This document shows, piece after piece, positions 30,100 through 38,900 of a stretch of 64,000 bases of DNA (within the stretch, counting starts at the first letter, position 1; each line of letters opens with the position of its first letter). Under the pieces are notes generated by a model. That model did no database searches, was not told where the DNA came from, and was given only the letters and a program-made list of their open reading frames with translations. Origin of the DNA: Pseudomonas synxantha BG33R (lineage in GTDB: Bacteria > Pseudomonadota > Gammaproteobacteria > Pseudomonadales > Pseudomonadaceae). The position numbers were made by a program, and so were the translations under genes. The DNA is taken from contig NZ_CM001514.1 in assembly GCF_000263715.2 (NCBI RefSeq), positions 1,102,936 through 1,166,935 on the forward strand, read 5' to 3'.

Positions 30100-31279
30100 G
30101 GTTGGGCTCGCTGCAAGGGTGAAGCAGCCTGCGTACCTTGGACGCATCCAGACGCAGCACTGCGAAAAGCGGCAACAGGGTCAGAGCTGCCGCTATCGTG
30201 AAGGTTATGGCGAAGGAATCCAAGGTCGACAGTACTGCACTGAGCAAGGCGGCGCCCACGCAGAAGCTCACTTGCCGGTTCATGTTCCATAACGCGCTGG
30301 CGTGGCCCATGCGCTCGGCGGGAATATCCAGAAAGGCCAGGGTCTGTGCGGTGCTGCTGCACAGGCTGCCGCCCAGGCCCATCAGGACGTAGGCCGCAAT
30401 CATCAGCGCCGGCTCGTTGAGCAACAGGATGCCGCCGCATTGCAGCGCCATGCCCGCCACCAGCAAGGGTTTCGGGCCACAACGATTGAAGAGTTGCTTG
30501 CTCAGGTAGATCGCCACGGCTGAGGCCAATGCCCACGGCAACATGAGTGCGCCGGTCTGGGTGGCGTCATACCCCAGGTCACGCACGTAGAGGATGGCGA
30601 TCAGGCTGGTGCCGATAAATATCCCCGGAATACACAGGTAAACCAGCATTGCCACACGCAGCATCGGGCTGGCGGCTTGTTTGAACATACTGCCCAGGTC
30701 CAGGGGCGGGCGTACGGTGGAAGGCACATCGGGTTTTATCCACAGCAGCGCCAGCAGCAGGGTCACCAGCGCCAGAGGCAGGTTGGCGTAGAAAATCCAG
30801 CGCCAGGACAGGCTGTCGACAATCACCCCACCCAGCGCTGGAGACAATGCCGGTACCAGCAATGCCACCGACATGACCCGCGCCGTCAACTGGCTGCGCT
30901 CGGCCGCGGGAAAGTGTCGGTAAGCCATGGCTTGCCCCACTGGAATCAGCAAGCCGCCACCGAGCCCCTGCACAGCGCGCCAGCCAATCAACGTCTCGAT
31001 GGAGCCGGCCTGGCCGACCATCACCGATGCCCCGGCAAACAGCAGCAGGCTGGTGGCGATCAGGGTGCGCTCGCCCATGAGCGCCGCCAGCCACACGCTC
31101 AAGGGAATGATCACCGTTAGCCCGAGCATGTAGGCATTACTGATCCACGCCAGCTGCGTGACCGAGGCGTGCAGTTCGCGGGCGATGTCCGGGTAGGCGA
31201 CGGTGGCGACAAACATGTTCACCAGGTCCAGGGCAAAGCCCAGTAGAAAGATCCAGGCGACTTTAGAGCGGTAGGTCAT
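30092..31279 (-). CDS. MFS drug-resistance-type transporter
   Basis: 395 residues with about 12 hydrophobic segments. The family motif D-x-R region appears as WRAVQGLGGGLLIPVGQAMAY, and the antiporter motif C region as SPALGGVIVDSLSWRWIFYAN. This fits the DHA drug:H+ antiporters of the Bcr/EmrB kind. It is divergent from a LysR gene, with a palindromic operator between them, and overlaps the downstream NTF2-like gene. The substrate is unknown. Confidence 0.9.
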   Translation of the reverse strand: MTYRSKVAWIFLLGFALDLVNMFVATVAYPDIARELHASVTQLAWISNAYMLGLTVIIPLSVWLAALMGERTLIATSLLLFAGASVMVGQAGSIETLIGWRAVQGLGGGLLIPVGQAMAYRHFPAAERSQLTARVMSVALLVPALSPALGGVIVDSLSWRWIFYANLPLALVTLLLALLWIKPDVPSTVRPPLDLGSMFKQAASPMLRVAMLVYLCIPGIFIGTSLIAILYVRDLGYDATQTGALMLPWALASAVAIYLSKQLFNRCGPKPLLVAGMALQCGGILLLNEPALMIAAYVLMGLGGSLCSSTAQTLAFLDIPAERMGHASALWNMNRQVSFCVGAALLSAVLSTLDSFAITFTIAAALTLLPLFAVLRLDASKVRRLLHPCSEPNHD

Positions 31280-31352
31280 GAACGCGATCCTGCGAATGAA
31301 GCGCGCAGGGTAGGCGGCAAGCAGGGTTTGGGATACCTCGGTTTGCCTGTTA

Positions 31353-31377
31353 GTTTGTCAAAAATATTTTGACAAAC
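31353..31377. promoter_or_regulatory. Operator-like palindrome between MFS and LysR genes
   Basis: GTTTGTCAAAA and TTTTGACAAAC are perfect 11-bp arms around a 3-base centre. The site contains the LysR T-N11-A arrangement. It lies 15 bases before the LysR start and 73 bases before the MFS start, so one bound regulator could control both divergent genes. Confidence 0.75.
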
Positions 31378-31391
31378 GGAGGGCGTGGCCC

Positions 31392-32249
31392 ATGGTCAGC
31401 CTGGATCGATTCGACACCTTCAAGGCCGTGGTCGAGGCCGGCTCGCTCACGGCCGCCGCGGATCTGCTCGGCCAGACCCGCGCCGTGGTCAGCTTCAACC
31501 TCAAGCGCCTGGAGGCGGAGTTGGGCGTCACCCTGCTGACCCGCAACACTCGCCAACTGGCGCTCACCGATGCCGGCGAACGTTTCTACCTGCGCTGCAC
31601 ACGAATGCTCGAAGAGGCGCGCCTGGCGGTGGAAGAGGCCCGTTCCGAACATGCGCAGCTCAAAGGTACGCTGCGCATCACCACCACAGTCGAGTATGCC
31701 CTGGCCGTGGTCGCCCCGGCGGTGGAAGCGTTTCGCCGCCTGCACCCGGACCTGAATATCCACTTATCCACATCCTCCACCCACGCCGATTTGATCTCCG
31801 AGCGTTTTGACGTGGCGATTCGGCTGGGGCGCTTGCTGGACTCCAATCATCGGGCGGTGCAGTTGTCGACGTTTGAAGTGTTCGCTGTCGCGGCGCCAGC
31901 GTTTGCGGGCGTTCAGACCCTGGAGGAGTTGGAGCAGGTGCCCAGGCTGGGCCATGGTCGCTTGACTGAGTTGAGCGTGACCAACCCTGTCGGTGATGAG
32001 CATCAATACCGCGCAGGTCCGGCCGCCTTGGTGGCCGACAGTGCGGCGGTGCTCCAGGCGTTTGCGGTGCGTGGCCACGGTGTGGCGATCTTGCCACAGT
32101 GGCTTGTGCAGGAGGATTTGGAGGCGGGACGGCTGGTGCGTGTGTTGGCGGACCATCGCTTCGCGCCTCAAGGGGTCTACGCGATGTATCCGGATACCCG
32201 GCATTTGCCGCTTAAGGTGCGGGCGTTTATTGATTTTATGAAGGGATAA
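31392..32249 (+). CDS. LysR-family transcriptional regulator
   Basis: 285 residues. The N-terminal helix-turn-helix (FKAVVEAGSLTAAADLLGQTRAVVSFNLKRLEAELG) and the LysR effector domain (LNIHLSTSSTHADLISERFDVAIRLG) are typical. It is divergent from the MFS transporter and is its likely regulator through the palindrome at 31353-31377. Its stop lies 2 bases from the stop of the convergent HNH nuclease gene, which marks the edge of the defence module. Confidence 0.9.
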   Translation: MVSLDRFDTFKAVVEAGSLTAAADLLGQTRAVVSFNLKRLEAELGVTLLTRNTRQLALTDAGERFYLRCTRMLEEARLAVEEARSEHAQLKGTLRITTTVEYALAVVAPAVEAFRRLHPDLNIHLSTSSTHADLISERFDVAIRLGRLLDSNHRAVQLSTFEVFAVAAPAFAGVQTLEELEQVPRLGHGRLTELSVTNPVGDEHQYRAGPAALVADSAAVLQAFAVRGHGVAILPQWLVQEDLEAGRLVRVLADHRFAPQGVYAMYPDTRHLPLKVRAFIDFMKG

Positions 32250-32251
32250 TG

Positions 32252-32872
32252 TCAGGTGGTTAGCTGGCGGATGACGTTTATGAGGACAGGCGCGAAAGGT
32301 TTCAGTCGGTTGTTGGCGTCTGGAACGCTCAACTCATCCATTAACAGGAGCAACAGCTCGGTATTTTCTACTTCGAGCTCTACTCCCCCCTCATACAGAA
32401 GCGCTTCCACTAGAGTTTTTCGGGCATTAATCAATGCTCGGTTGCTTTCATGGCTGTCACCCAGGTTTAGCACTTTAATGGCGGTTGCTGCCCTTGGGGT
32501 CAGCCCCTCCACTCGTCCTGAAATATAAAATTTCAGTTCGCTTTCGCATTCATCCATCAACGGTGTGAGTGGTAATACTTGGTGGCCGTGGGCTTTGTCG
32601 CATTGTTTGGACCTGTCGCAGCTAGCGACGATGTTGGAAAAATCCAATGTGCGATTTGGCGCGAGTTTTCGAGCTTGAACATGCTCATTGCGAGCGTTGT
32701 TAGCAGTGATTTCGTGGCAGCAGTAAGCACAAAGTCCATGTTGTTCTTCGACGCATGCCTGCCGAATGGATTGGCTTGGCTCATGCGCCAAGTCTTGGTA
32801 GCGACTCTTTGGGTTTGCACGTTTCCATTGCGTTAGTGCTGCTGGTTCATCTCCTTTGATGATCTTACGCAC
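32252..32872 (-). CDS. HNH nuclease, PtuB-like (Septu-type defence; TIGR02646-like)
   Basis: 206 residues. The opening MRKIIKGDEPAAL is typical of the TIGR02646 family. The HNH metal site is visible: Cys48-x2-Cys51, the EH pair at 63-64, Asn80, Cys85 and Cys91-Asp92. PtuB is the nuclease partner of the PtuA ATPase in Septu phage defence. The same pair also serves as effector of some retrons. The gene overlaps the ATPase gene by 8 bases. No reverse transcriptase is nearby, so a stand-alone Septu-like system is the better call. Confidence 0.8.
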   Translation of the reverse strand: MRKIIKGDEPAALTQWKRANPKSRYQDLAHEPSQSIRQACVEEQHGLCAYCCHEITANNARNEHVQARKLAPNRTLDFSNIVASCDRSKQCDKAHGHQVLPLTPLMDECESELKFYISGRVEGLTPRAATAIKVLNLGDSHESNRALINARKTLVEALLYEGGVELEVENTELLLLLMDELSVPDANNRLKPFAPVLINVIRQLTT

Positions 32873-34211
32873 TGCGCAACTCCAGTTTGCGAATCAGAAG
32901 GGCGGCTTTGGTGAGTTCGATATGTCCTGGAGGAAGGTCTGAGGACAACTCTTCGAAGAGGACCTTGGCCTCGCTTAGCTTTTTGTCTTGCACCAGTTCC
33001 AATAGACGATCAAGACTGGCCTGAACCTTACTATTACGCACGTCCGTGTCCATGACACTAATCAGCACTTGGTTAGCGTCCAAGCCATAGAGGCCATTGC
33101 GTTCTTCCAATTCGCCGTCATCGAGGACGTAGCACAAGACATCCTTGGCATCGCTGATCACTAATGGAGAATGGGTCGTCAGGATGAATTGGCAGTTGGG
33201 GAAGGTTTCAGTCAACTGGCAAATAAGATTGCCTTGCCATTTGGGATGTAGGTGAAGATCTACTTCGTCTATCAGAACAATGCCTGATCCATATAATGGG
33301 TTTTCTAAAGCGGGGTTCATTATGGCGAGACGACGGGCGATATCACCAACCAAGGCCATTAAAGATTTTTCGCCTTGAGAAAGTTGTGAGACATTAAGTG
33401 TCACCCCTTTTTTATCAATTGCCATATGTAGGTTAGGTGTTCGTTGAACTCGCAAGTTGTCAAAGTCGTGCATGAATACGGTAATTGCAGAGCGCACTGC
33501 TGAGAGTTGGCGGTCTCTTGAGGCATTTTGTACGCGATTCAGCTCATCAACAAATTCTTTGTCTGCCCCGAAAGTTTTTTTCAGGTGGACCAATACATCG
33601 AAAGGTATGGCAGCTTCATTTTCACCATCCTCACGGTCTCGGAACCATTCGAAAAAGTGTGAAAAATTTACGCTTCCTCCCAAGGAGTTTTCATAACCGC
33701 TCAGTTGGTCAGCAGAGTTTTTAGTTTTTTTGATGGCTAGCGGAATTTGTAATACGGACCGCTCTACAGGATAAAAAGCGATCATAGGTAGAGAGATGTT
33801 TTCGTCCACCAATGACCAATGGTACCGGTAGTTACCAGCCAATTCAGTTGCATCTGCAAGTTCACTGGTGCCCAACCCCATTCGACCTTGGCGTGACTGG
33901 GAAATCGTCCAGTAATAAGTTGAGCGTTTTGAATGCCTGGTGTCGTTTATTTCAATGTAGATGGCGGCTGTGTTGGCAGCGTTTTTAATGACCTCTGAAG
34001 CAATCGACGAGCCTCTCCCTCTTTCAGTCTTCACTCTCGCTACAAACCAACTAAGCGCCGTCGCCAGCGACTTCAGAATTGTCGTCTTCCCCGCCCCATT
34101 ATTCCCCACAAACACCGTCACCTTCGACGCATGCTTTTCGGTAGGCGCAAAGGCGACTTCCAAGTCGGTAAAACGACCGACGTTATTCAGTCGAATTTTT
34201 CTGATTTCCAT
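32865..34211 (-). CDS. AAA/SMC-type ATPase, PtuA-like (Septu-type defence)
   Basis: 448 residues. The N-terminal ABC-type nucleotide site has the P-loop GNNGAGKT at residues 36-43. The signature LSQGEKSLMAL, Walker B with catalytic Glu (GIVLIDEVDLHLHPKW) and the His switch (ILTTHSPLVI) follow. This is the OLD/PtuA class of ATPases that senses or licenses cleavage by the nuclease partner. Base composition is clearly poorer in G+C than neighbouring genes, which suggests horizontal transfer. AAGGG lies upstream of the start. It is the first gene of the two-gene module. Confidence 0.82.
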   Translation of the reverse strand: MEIRKIRLNNVGRFTDLEVAFAPTEKHASKVTVFVGNNGAGKTTILKSLATALSWFVARVKTERGRGSSIASEVIKNAANTAAIYIEINDTRHSKRSTYYWTISQSRQGRMGLGTSELADATELAGNYRYHWSLVDENISLPMIAFYPVERSVLQIPLAIKKTKNSADQLSGYENSLGGSVNFSHFFEWFRDREDGENEAAIPFDVLVHLKKTFGADKEFVDELNRVQNASRDRQLSAVRSAITVFMHDFDNLRVQRTPNLHMAIDKKGVTLNVSQLSQGEKSLMALVGDIARRLAIMNPALENPLYGSGIVLIDEVDLHLHPKWQGNLICQLTETFPNCQFILTTHSPLVISDAKDVLCYVLDDGELEERNGLYGLDANQVLISVMDTDVRNSKVQASLDRLLELVQDKKLSEAKVLFEELSSDLPPGHIELTKAALLIRKLELRSA

Positions 34212-34301
34212 CGCATTACCCTTATGGGCCGGTCAGTTTCAAGAGGCAGGCGGCGATTATGGCACTCATCCCGAGTTTTGGCAGGTAGGCTTCACGCGTG
34301 C

Positions 34302-35114
34302 TTACAACACGCCGCCCAAGCCAAAGCGCTTCTTCAACACCTTCTCCAGCAACCCCTTGGGCAACAGCGCCGCCATCAACGGCAGTGCGCGGCTGCCGTT
34401 GCCCGAGCGTAGCAGGCGCGGTGGCTGGTCTTGTTGCACGGCCTTGAGCACATCCGCCGCAAACTCAGTGGCTGGAGTTGGCTTGTCCTGGGAGGCTTGG
34501 CTGCGCGCGCGAATGCCCTCGCGCAGCGGCCACCACGGCGACGTTTCATTGATCAACAATTCGGCCTGGGCCCCGGCATTCTTCGCAAAATGGGTATTGA
34601 TCGCACCGGGCTGCACTTCCATCACCCGCACGCCAAACGGTGCCAGTTCCATGCGCAGGGCATCGCTCAAGGCATGCACAGCGGCTTTGGATGCGCAGTA
34701 GGCGCCGGCGAACGGCGTCACCAATACGCCGGAAACACTGCCGATGTTCACCACCAGGCCCTTGCTGCGACGCAAGGCCGGAAACAGCGCCTGGGTCACG
34801 CCGACAATGGAAAACACATTGGTTTGGAACTGGCGCTGCATCGCTTTGGTGCCGCCGTCGAGCAACGGGCCCATGGCGCCGTAGCCGGCGTTGTTGATCA
34901 GTACATCCAGCTCGCCCCACTGTTCGGACAATCGTTTCAGGGCGGCGCTGTCGTTGACGTCCAGTTGCACGGCATTAAAGCCTGCAGCGGTAAGCGCAGC
35001 GACGTCATCGGGTTGGCGGGCGCTGGCCCACACGTTGAAGCCTGCGGCTTTGAACGCGTCGGCGAGGGCGCGGCCGATGCCGCTGGAGCAACCGGTGATC
35101 AGTACGTTGAGCAT
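34302..35114 (-). CDS. Short-chain dehydrogenase/reductase (SDR)
   Basis: 270 residues of the classical SDR fold. The cofactor motif TGCSSGIG lies at residues 7-14, NNAG in LDVLINNAGYG, the catalytic Ser in IGSVSG and the YxxxK motif in YCASKAA. The substrate is unknown. It is on the same strand as the defence genes but upstream of them, separated by 90 bases, and its composition is chromosomal. Confidence 0.9.
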   Translation of the reverse strand: MLNVLITGCSSGIGRALADAFKAAGFNVWASARQPDDVAALTAAGFNAVQLDVNDSAALKRLSEQWGELDVLINNAGYGAMGPLLDGGTKAMQRQFQTNVFSIVGVTQALFPALRRSKGLVVNIGSVSGVLVTPFAGAYCASKAAVHALSDALRMELAPFGVRVMEVQPGAINTHFAKNAGAQAELLINETSPWWPLREGIRARSQASQDKPTPATEFAADVLKAVQQDQPPRLLRSGNGSRALPLMAALLPKGLLEKVLKKRFGLGGVL

Positions 35115-35128
35115 GCATCATTCCTTTG

Positions 35129-35593
35129 TCAGTCCGAGAAACTGCCTTGCAGGTGCTCGGCGCGAAATTCCAGGGTTTGTGGGCGATAGCCAGGGCGCAG
35201 GGGCGGTGTGGGCAGGCAATCGTCCCAGGTGGCGCCGGCCTGCAATTCGCCGGGGCCGCGATAGCGTGGGGCGGCGTAGACGTTGTCGGCCAGGTTGACC
35301 GTATCGCCCGGTGCATAGGCGGCGACGCGCCAGCGCAGCTCGGTGAGCGGTACGTCGTTGCCGTTGTTGAGGGTCAGTTTGAGCGGTCGGTCGGCGGGGC
35401 AGTCCTGAGGGGCGTAGCTGATGCGCAACTCGAGGCGTGCCAGTTGCGCGGCTTCGCGGTTGTCCAGCCACACCACCCAGACGGCGACGAAACCCAGGCC
35501 GACCGCAGCGGCCAGCGAAACCGGCAGTGCCTTGGCCGGGTAACGCAGCAGCAGGATCAGCCAGGTAATGATCAGGAGAACGCCGAAGAACAT
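35129..35593 (-). CDS. Small membrane-anchored hypothetical protein
   Basis: 154 residues. Two hydrophobic segments fill the first 50 residues (MFFGVLLIITWLILLL and ALPVSLAAAVGLGFVAVWVVW). A soluble domain of about 100 residues follows with a beta-rich pattern (LTLNNGNDVPLTELRWRVAAYAPG). I took the ATG at 35593, which has GAGG eight bases upstream. It is 14 bases upstream of the SDR gene and probably in its operon. I do not recognise a family or function. Confidence 0.7.
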   Translation of the reverse strand: MFFGVLLIITWLILLLRYPAKALPVSLAAAVGLGFVAVWVVWLDNREAAQLARLELRISYAPQDCPADRPLKLTLNNGNDVPLTELRWRVAAYAPGDTVNLADNVYAAPRYRGPGELQAGATWDDCLPTPPLRPGYRPQTLEFRAEHLQGSFSD

Positions 35594-35681
35594 GGAGACC
35601 ACCTCGAATGGGGAACGAGCATCCTAACTGAAGCGTAGGTGGGATTGGTTACCTTGAGTGCTGTGGTGACCCTGCGGGCCT

Positions 35682-35743
35682 CATCGGGAGCAAGCCCCCT
35701 CCCACCTTTGATTTGTGAACACATTCAAATGTGGGAGGGGGCT
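35682..35743. repeat. REP pair, second unit truncated
   Basis: ATCGGGAGCAAGCCCCCTCC plus CAC is a full REP. TGTGGGAGGGGGCT at 35730-35743 is an incomplete inverted unit that breaks off into GTACGC. It lies in the 352-base gap upstream of the toxin gene. An 8-bp inverted repeat, GCTGTACG/CGTACAGC (35741-35748 and 35783-35790), follows. Nothing else recognisable lies in this gap. Confidence 0.75.
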
Positions 35744-35945
35744 GTACGCAAAGCAGGTGTTTTTTACTTCAATCAATAGGACCGTACAGCGCCCTGGTAC
35801 TTGATCTTATTCAGCAGAGCTCACAGCGATCTGCTACTTGAGCTTACATTCCTGGCAGGAACCGGAGCGCATTGAACGTCCACTTATCTGACGACCTACA
35901 GGGAGGTAGCGGCGACGTTCAACTCTTCTATGTAAGGTTTATTTT

Positions 35946-38900
35946 ATGTTTGCAGCGACCGACAACTCGACCCACCTTTCCCCCCCACAAAGCGTTGTTG
36001 CCCCAAACGCATTGGCCACCCAAACCGATATTGCCGTTGACACCCCCCCGCTAAAGCCCGTGCACCTGCCACCGGTATTGACCTACGCGCCGGACGATAT
36101 TCCTCTTCCCACCTCGGCCGGCATCCCCCCGGCCAGGCTGGAATACCCACGGCTCATGCAGCAATTCAAGGTTACCAATCAGGAGGCGTTTGTCACCCAA
36201 CACGCCCTTCAATCCCGCGACATGCAGCGTTTGCACGGTGAGCAACCGAGCTTCCAGGACTTCCTGCGTCAGCAAGTGGGCCAAATGTTTCCGTACATGT
36301 CGACCTTGAAGCCACAAGACCTGGTCTTCAAGCGCTGGGTCGAGCAGGACGATGGCTCTATCAAAACACTGTCGTCCGAGCCGGTGCTGGACGCCTTGAA
36401 CAGGAAGGTGGCGAACTTGCTGGCCAATCCTGACAAGCAGCCCAAGGCAGACGACGTTGAACAGTCCGGCATTTTTACCCGTGCCACGGACACCAGCCCG
36501 AGCACCCTCGTCACGCCACAGTTGACCCTGGATACGATTGCCCAGCGCATCGTCACGCAGTTTCCGATGGTCCTTCAAACCTTCTGGACAACCCCCCGCC
36601 CGACGTTGAAAGACCCTCAGGTTCTGCAGGCCCCTCAAGACCAGTTGTTGACCTTGCACAAGCAGCAACTTTCGACGCTGGCGGCATTGCGCGTGAGCGA
36701 TGGAACACTGAGCGCGGCGAGCAAGCGGTTGATCGACGCAGCACTGCAATACCCCACGCTGGCTGAACGGGAAGCTGCCTTCCTCAATGGCGCACGGCCT
36801 GGTGTCTACCCGCTTACCGTTGATGACGGTAGCGAGGGGGGAGCCTTGATGGCGGGCTGCTTCCTGATCACCAGCACCGACGGTTCCGGGGCCATGCCCC
36901 CTGTCTGGACCAAAGGCCGAACCTTGGCACTCGATGAGACGAATGGACCGGTCGTGCTGTACACCCCGGGTGAGGGCTTCGAGCAGTTTGCGACGCCAGC
37001 CCTGGCGCGCCAGGCGATTGCAGCGCGCCTTGATGAGGGGGGCGCCGACGCGGACCTACTGTTGCAAACGCTGCCGTTGTCGTTACAAAACAAGTCCGAA
37101 CCGCCCTCTGGCGACGATGTGATGTTGAGCGCCTCACCCTTGACGGGGGATGTGCTGGCCGAGGGCATCCCCTGGATGCTCAAGCGTCAGCAGGAGGAAG
37201 TCGTTGCGAATCTCGCCCGGGTATCGACAGAGCCGGGAGCACTCAAGCGCATGGATGATGCCGCTGACTGGTCGTACTTGCTCAGTAGCGACAACGCCAT
37301 GGCGGCGCGGGATGAACAACTGGCTGACAAGCTGGCCCCCGAGTGGCTGAAAAACCTGAGCCCGGCCCAGGAAGCGTTGTTTGATTACCTGGAACACACC
37401 GAGGCCCGCAGTGCAAATGCGCTGGCGTCATCGCTGGCAACCCTTCCTTCTCTGGGTAGCTTTTCCCGCGACCGGATGAACGAAGCAATCAAACGGCAGT
37501 TCCCCGCTGCACAGGTCGATGCGGACAAGCTGATGGTGCGGGTGAAAACCAGGTCCAATCCTCACACTGGCGGGCAAAGCAGCAGTCATACGCTCACCGT
37601 CAAGCACCACCGCGTATCGCTGACTGATCTGGCGCTGAAAAACCCCAGTGAGTTTCCAGCCGTCCAGCACGGCCACTTCACCCAGCTCACCTTCGAATTA
37701 CCGCTGACCGATACTCACGGCAACCCTCTGTTGGGCGACGATGGCAAGCAGGTCGTCCTGAATACCGAGCAGCTCAAAGCGTTGGTCAACACTGCTGATG
37801 TAGGAGGAGCCTATACCGAGCTGCTTAAACAGGAGTTGGCCGCGGATGCCCCGTCGGGTGCGGCCGGCGACGTCCGCAATGCTTGGAAAACCCACCTGAG
37901 CGACATGCTGGATAAAGAGGCGTTTCTCGCAGCACTCAACCCCAATAGCTACAACATAGACGCTACCCAAGACACTAGCACCAAGCGAGGGGCGCAGTGG
38001 GTCGCGGCTGTTCTTGATTACCCGGACCCGGCTGACCGGCCTTTGGTGGATGGGAAAAAAATTGTCACCAATGCCCTTATCCAGCGTGGGTTGCCGGTTC
38101 AGGGAGCGATGGTGATTGGCAATGACACAGACGCCTCGCTTGTACTGTGCACGCCGAATGCGCCCGATGGCGTGTGTTTTCGCGAGGTGGCGGATCTGAG
38201 CGCCTTGAACGCCTTGATGGCGAAAAAGGAGTGGCGGCTCTACACCGCGAGCAGAGCGTCACCGGTCGATAAGAACGACGTGGTTAAAGCTGGCGAGGCG
38301 ATCAAGGCACACACATTCGATCCGACGAAGAACCCCTTGCGCGCTCTGGATACGCTTATCAAGGTGCTTAAGTTGACGGACGTTCCCGTGACACTCAAGC
38401 CCTTCGATGGCAACTTTCAGGATGAGCTGTACAAGCAGAAAGTAAAGTTACTCATCGATCACGCGGACCACCAAAGCGTCAGCAGCGCAGAGGTCGCGTA
38501 TCAATCGAGAATCAACAAAGTTCAGTTCGGCGTTGAGGTGGCCTCCATCTTCCTCGACTTGTTGCCAGTGCTCGGAAAAGGCATCTCCATGGGGGTTCGC
38601 TTAGGAAAGGCTGCCGTGACGGCCTTGCGCGCCAATGCCCGAATCTTGCCGCGACTGCTCAAAAGCCCGGGCGCACTGCGTGCGGTCTACTCGGATTTCA
38701 CGCTGGCCGCCTCTGGTATTCCCAATGTGAGTGCTGTGCCGTTGCGGCCGGTGTTCAAAAGCTCGGTGGTCCCGCCAGCCCCTCCAGTCATCGTCAGAGC
38801 ACCAACGGCTGGCGCGCGTCCAAACCTTAATCTGAGCACCTTCTCCGTGTCGGAAGATGTCATCAAAGGTCGCCCTTTGAGGCCAGACGGTACCTATAAC

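Noticed and set aside
32252..34211. Retron system using PtuA/PtuB as effector
   Set aside because: No reverse transcriptase or retron RNA is next to the pair; the neighbours are a LysR gene and an SDR.
35129..35593. Immunity protein for the downstream toxin
   Set aside because: It lies on the opposite strand behind 350 bases of spacer and is packed with the SDR gene, so there is no positive sign of a toxin partner.
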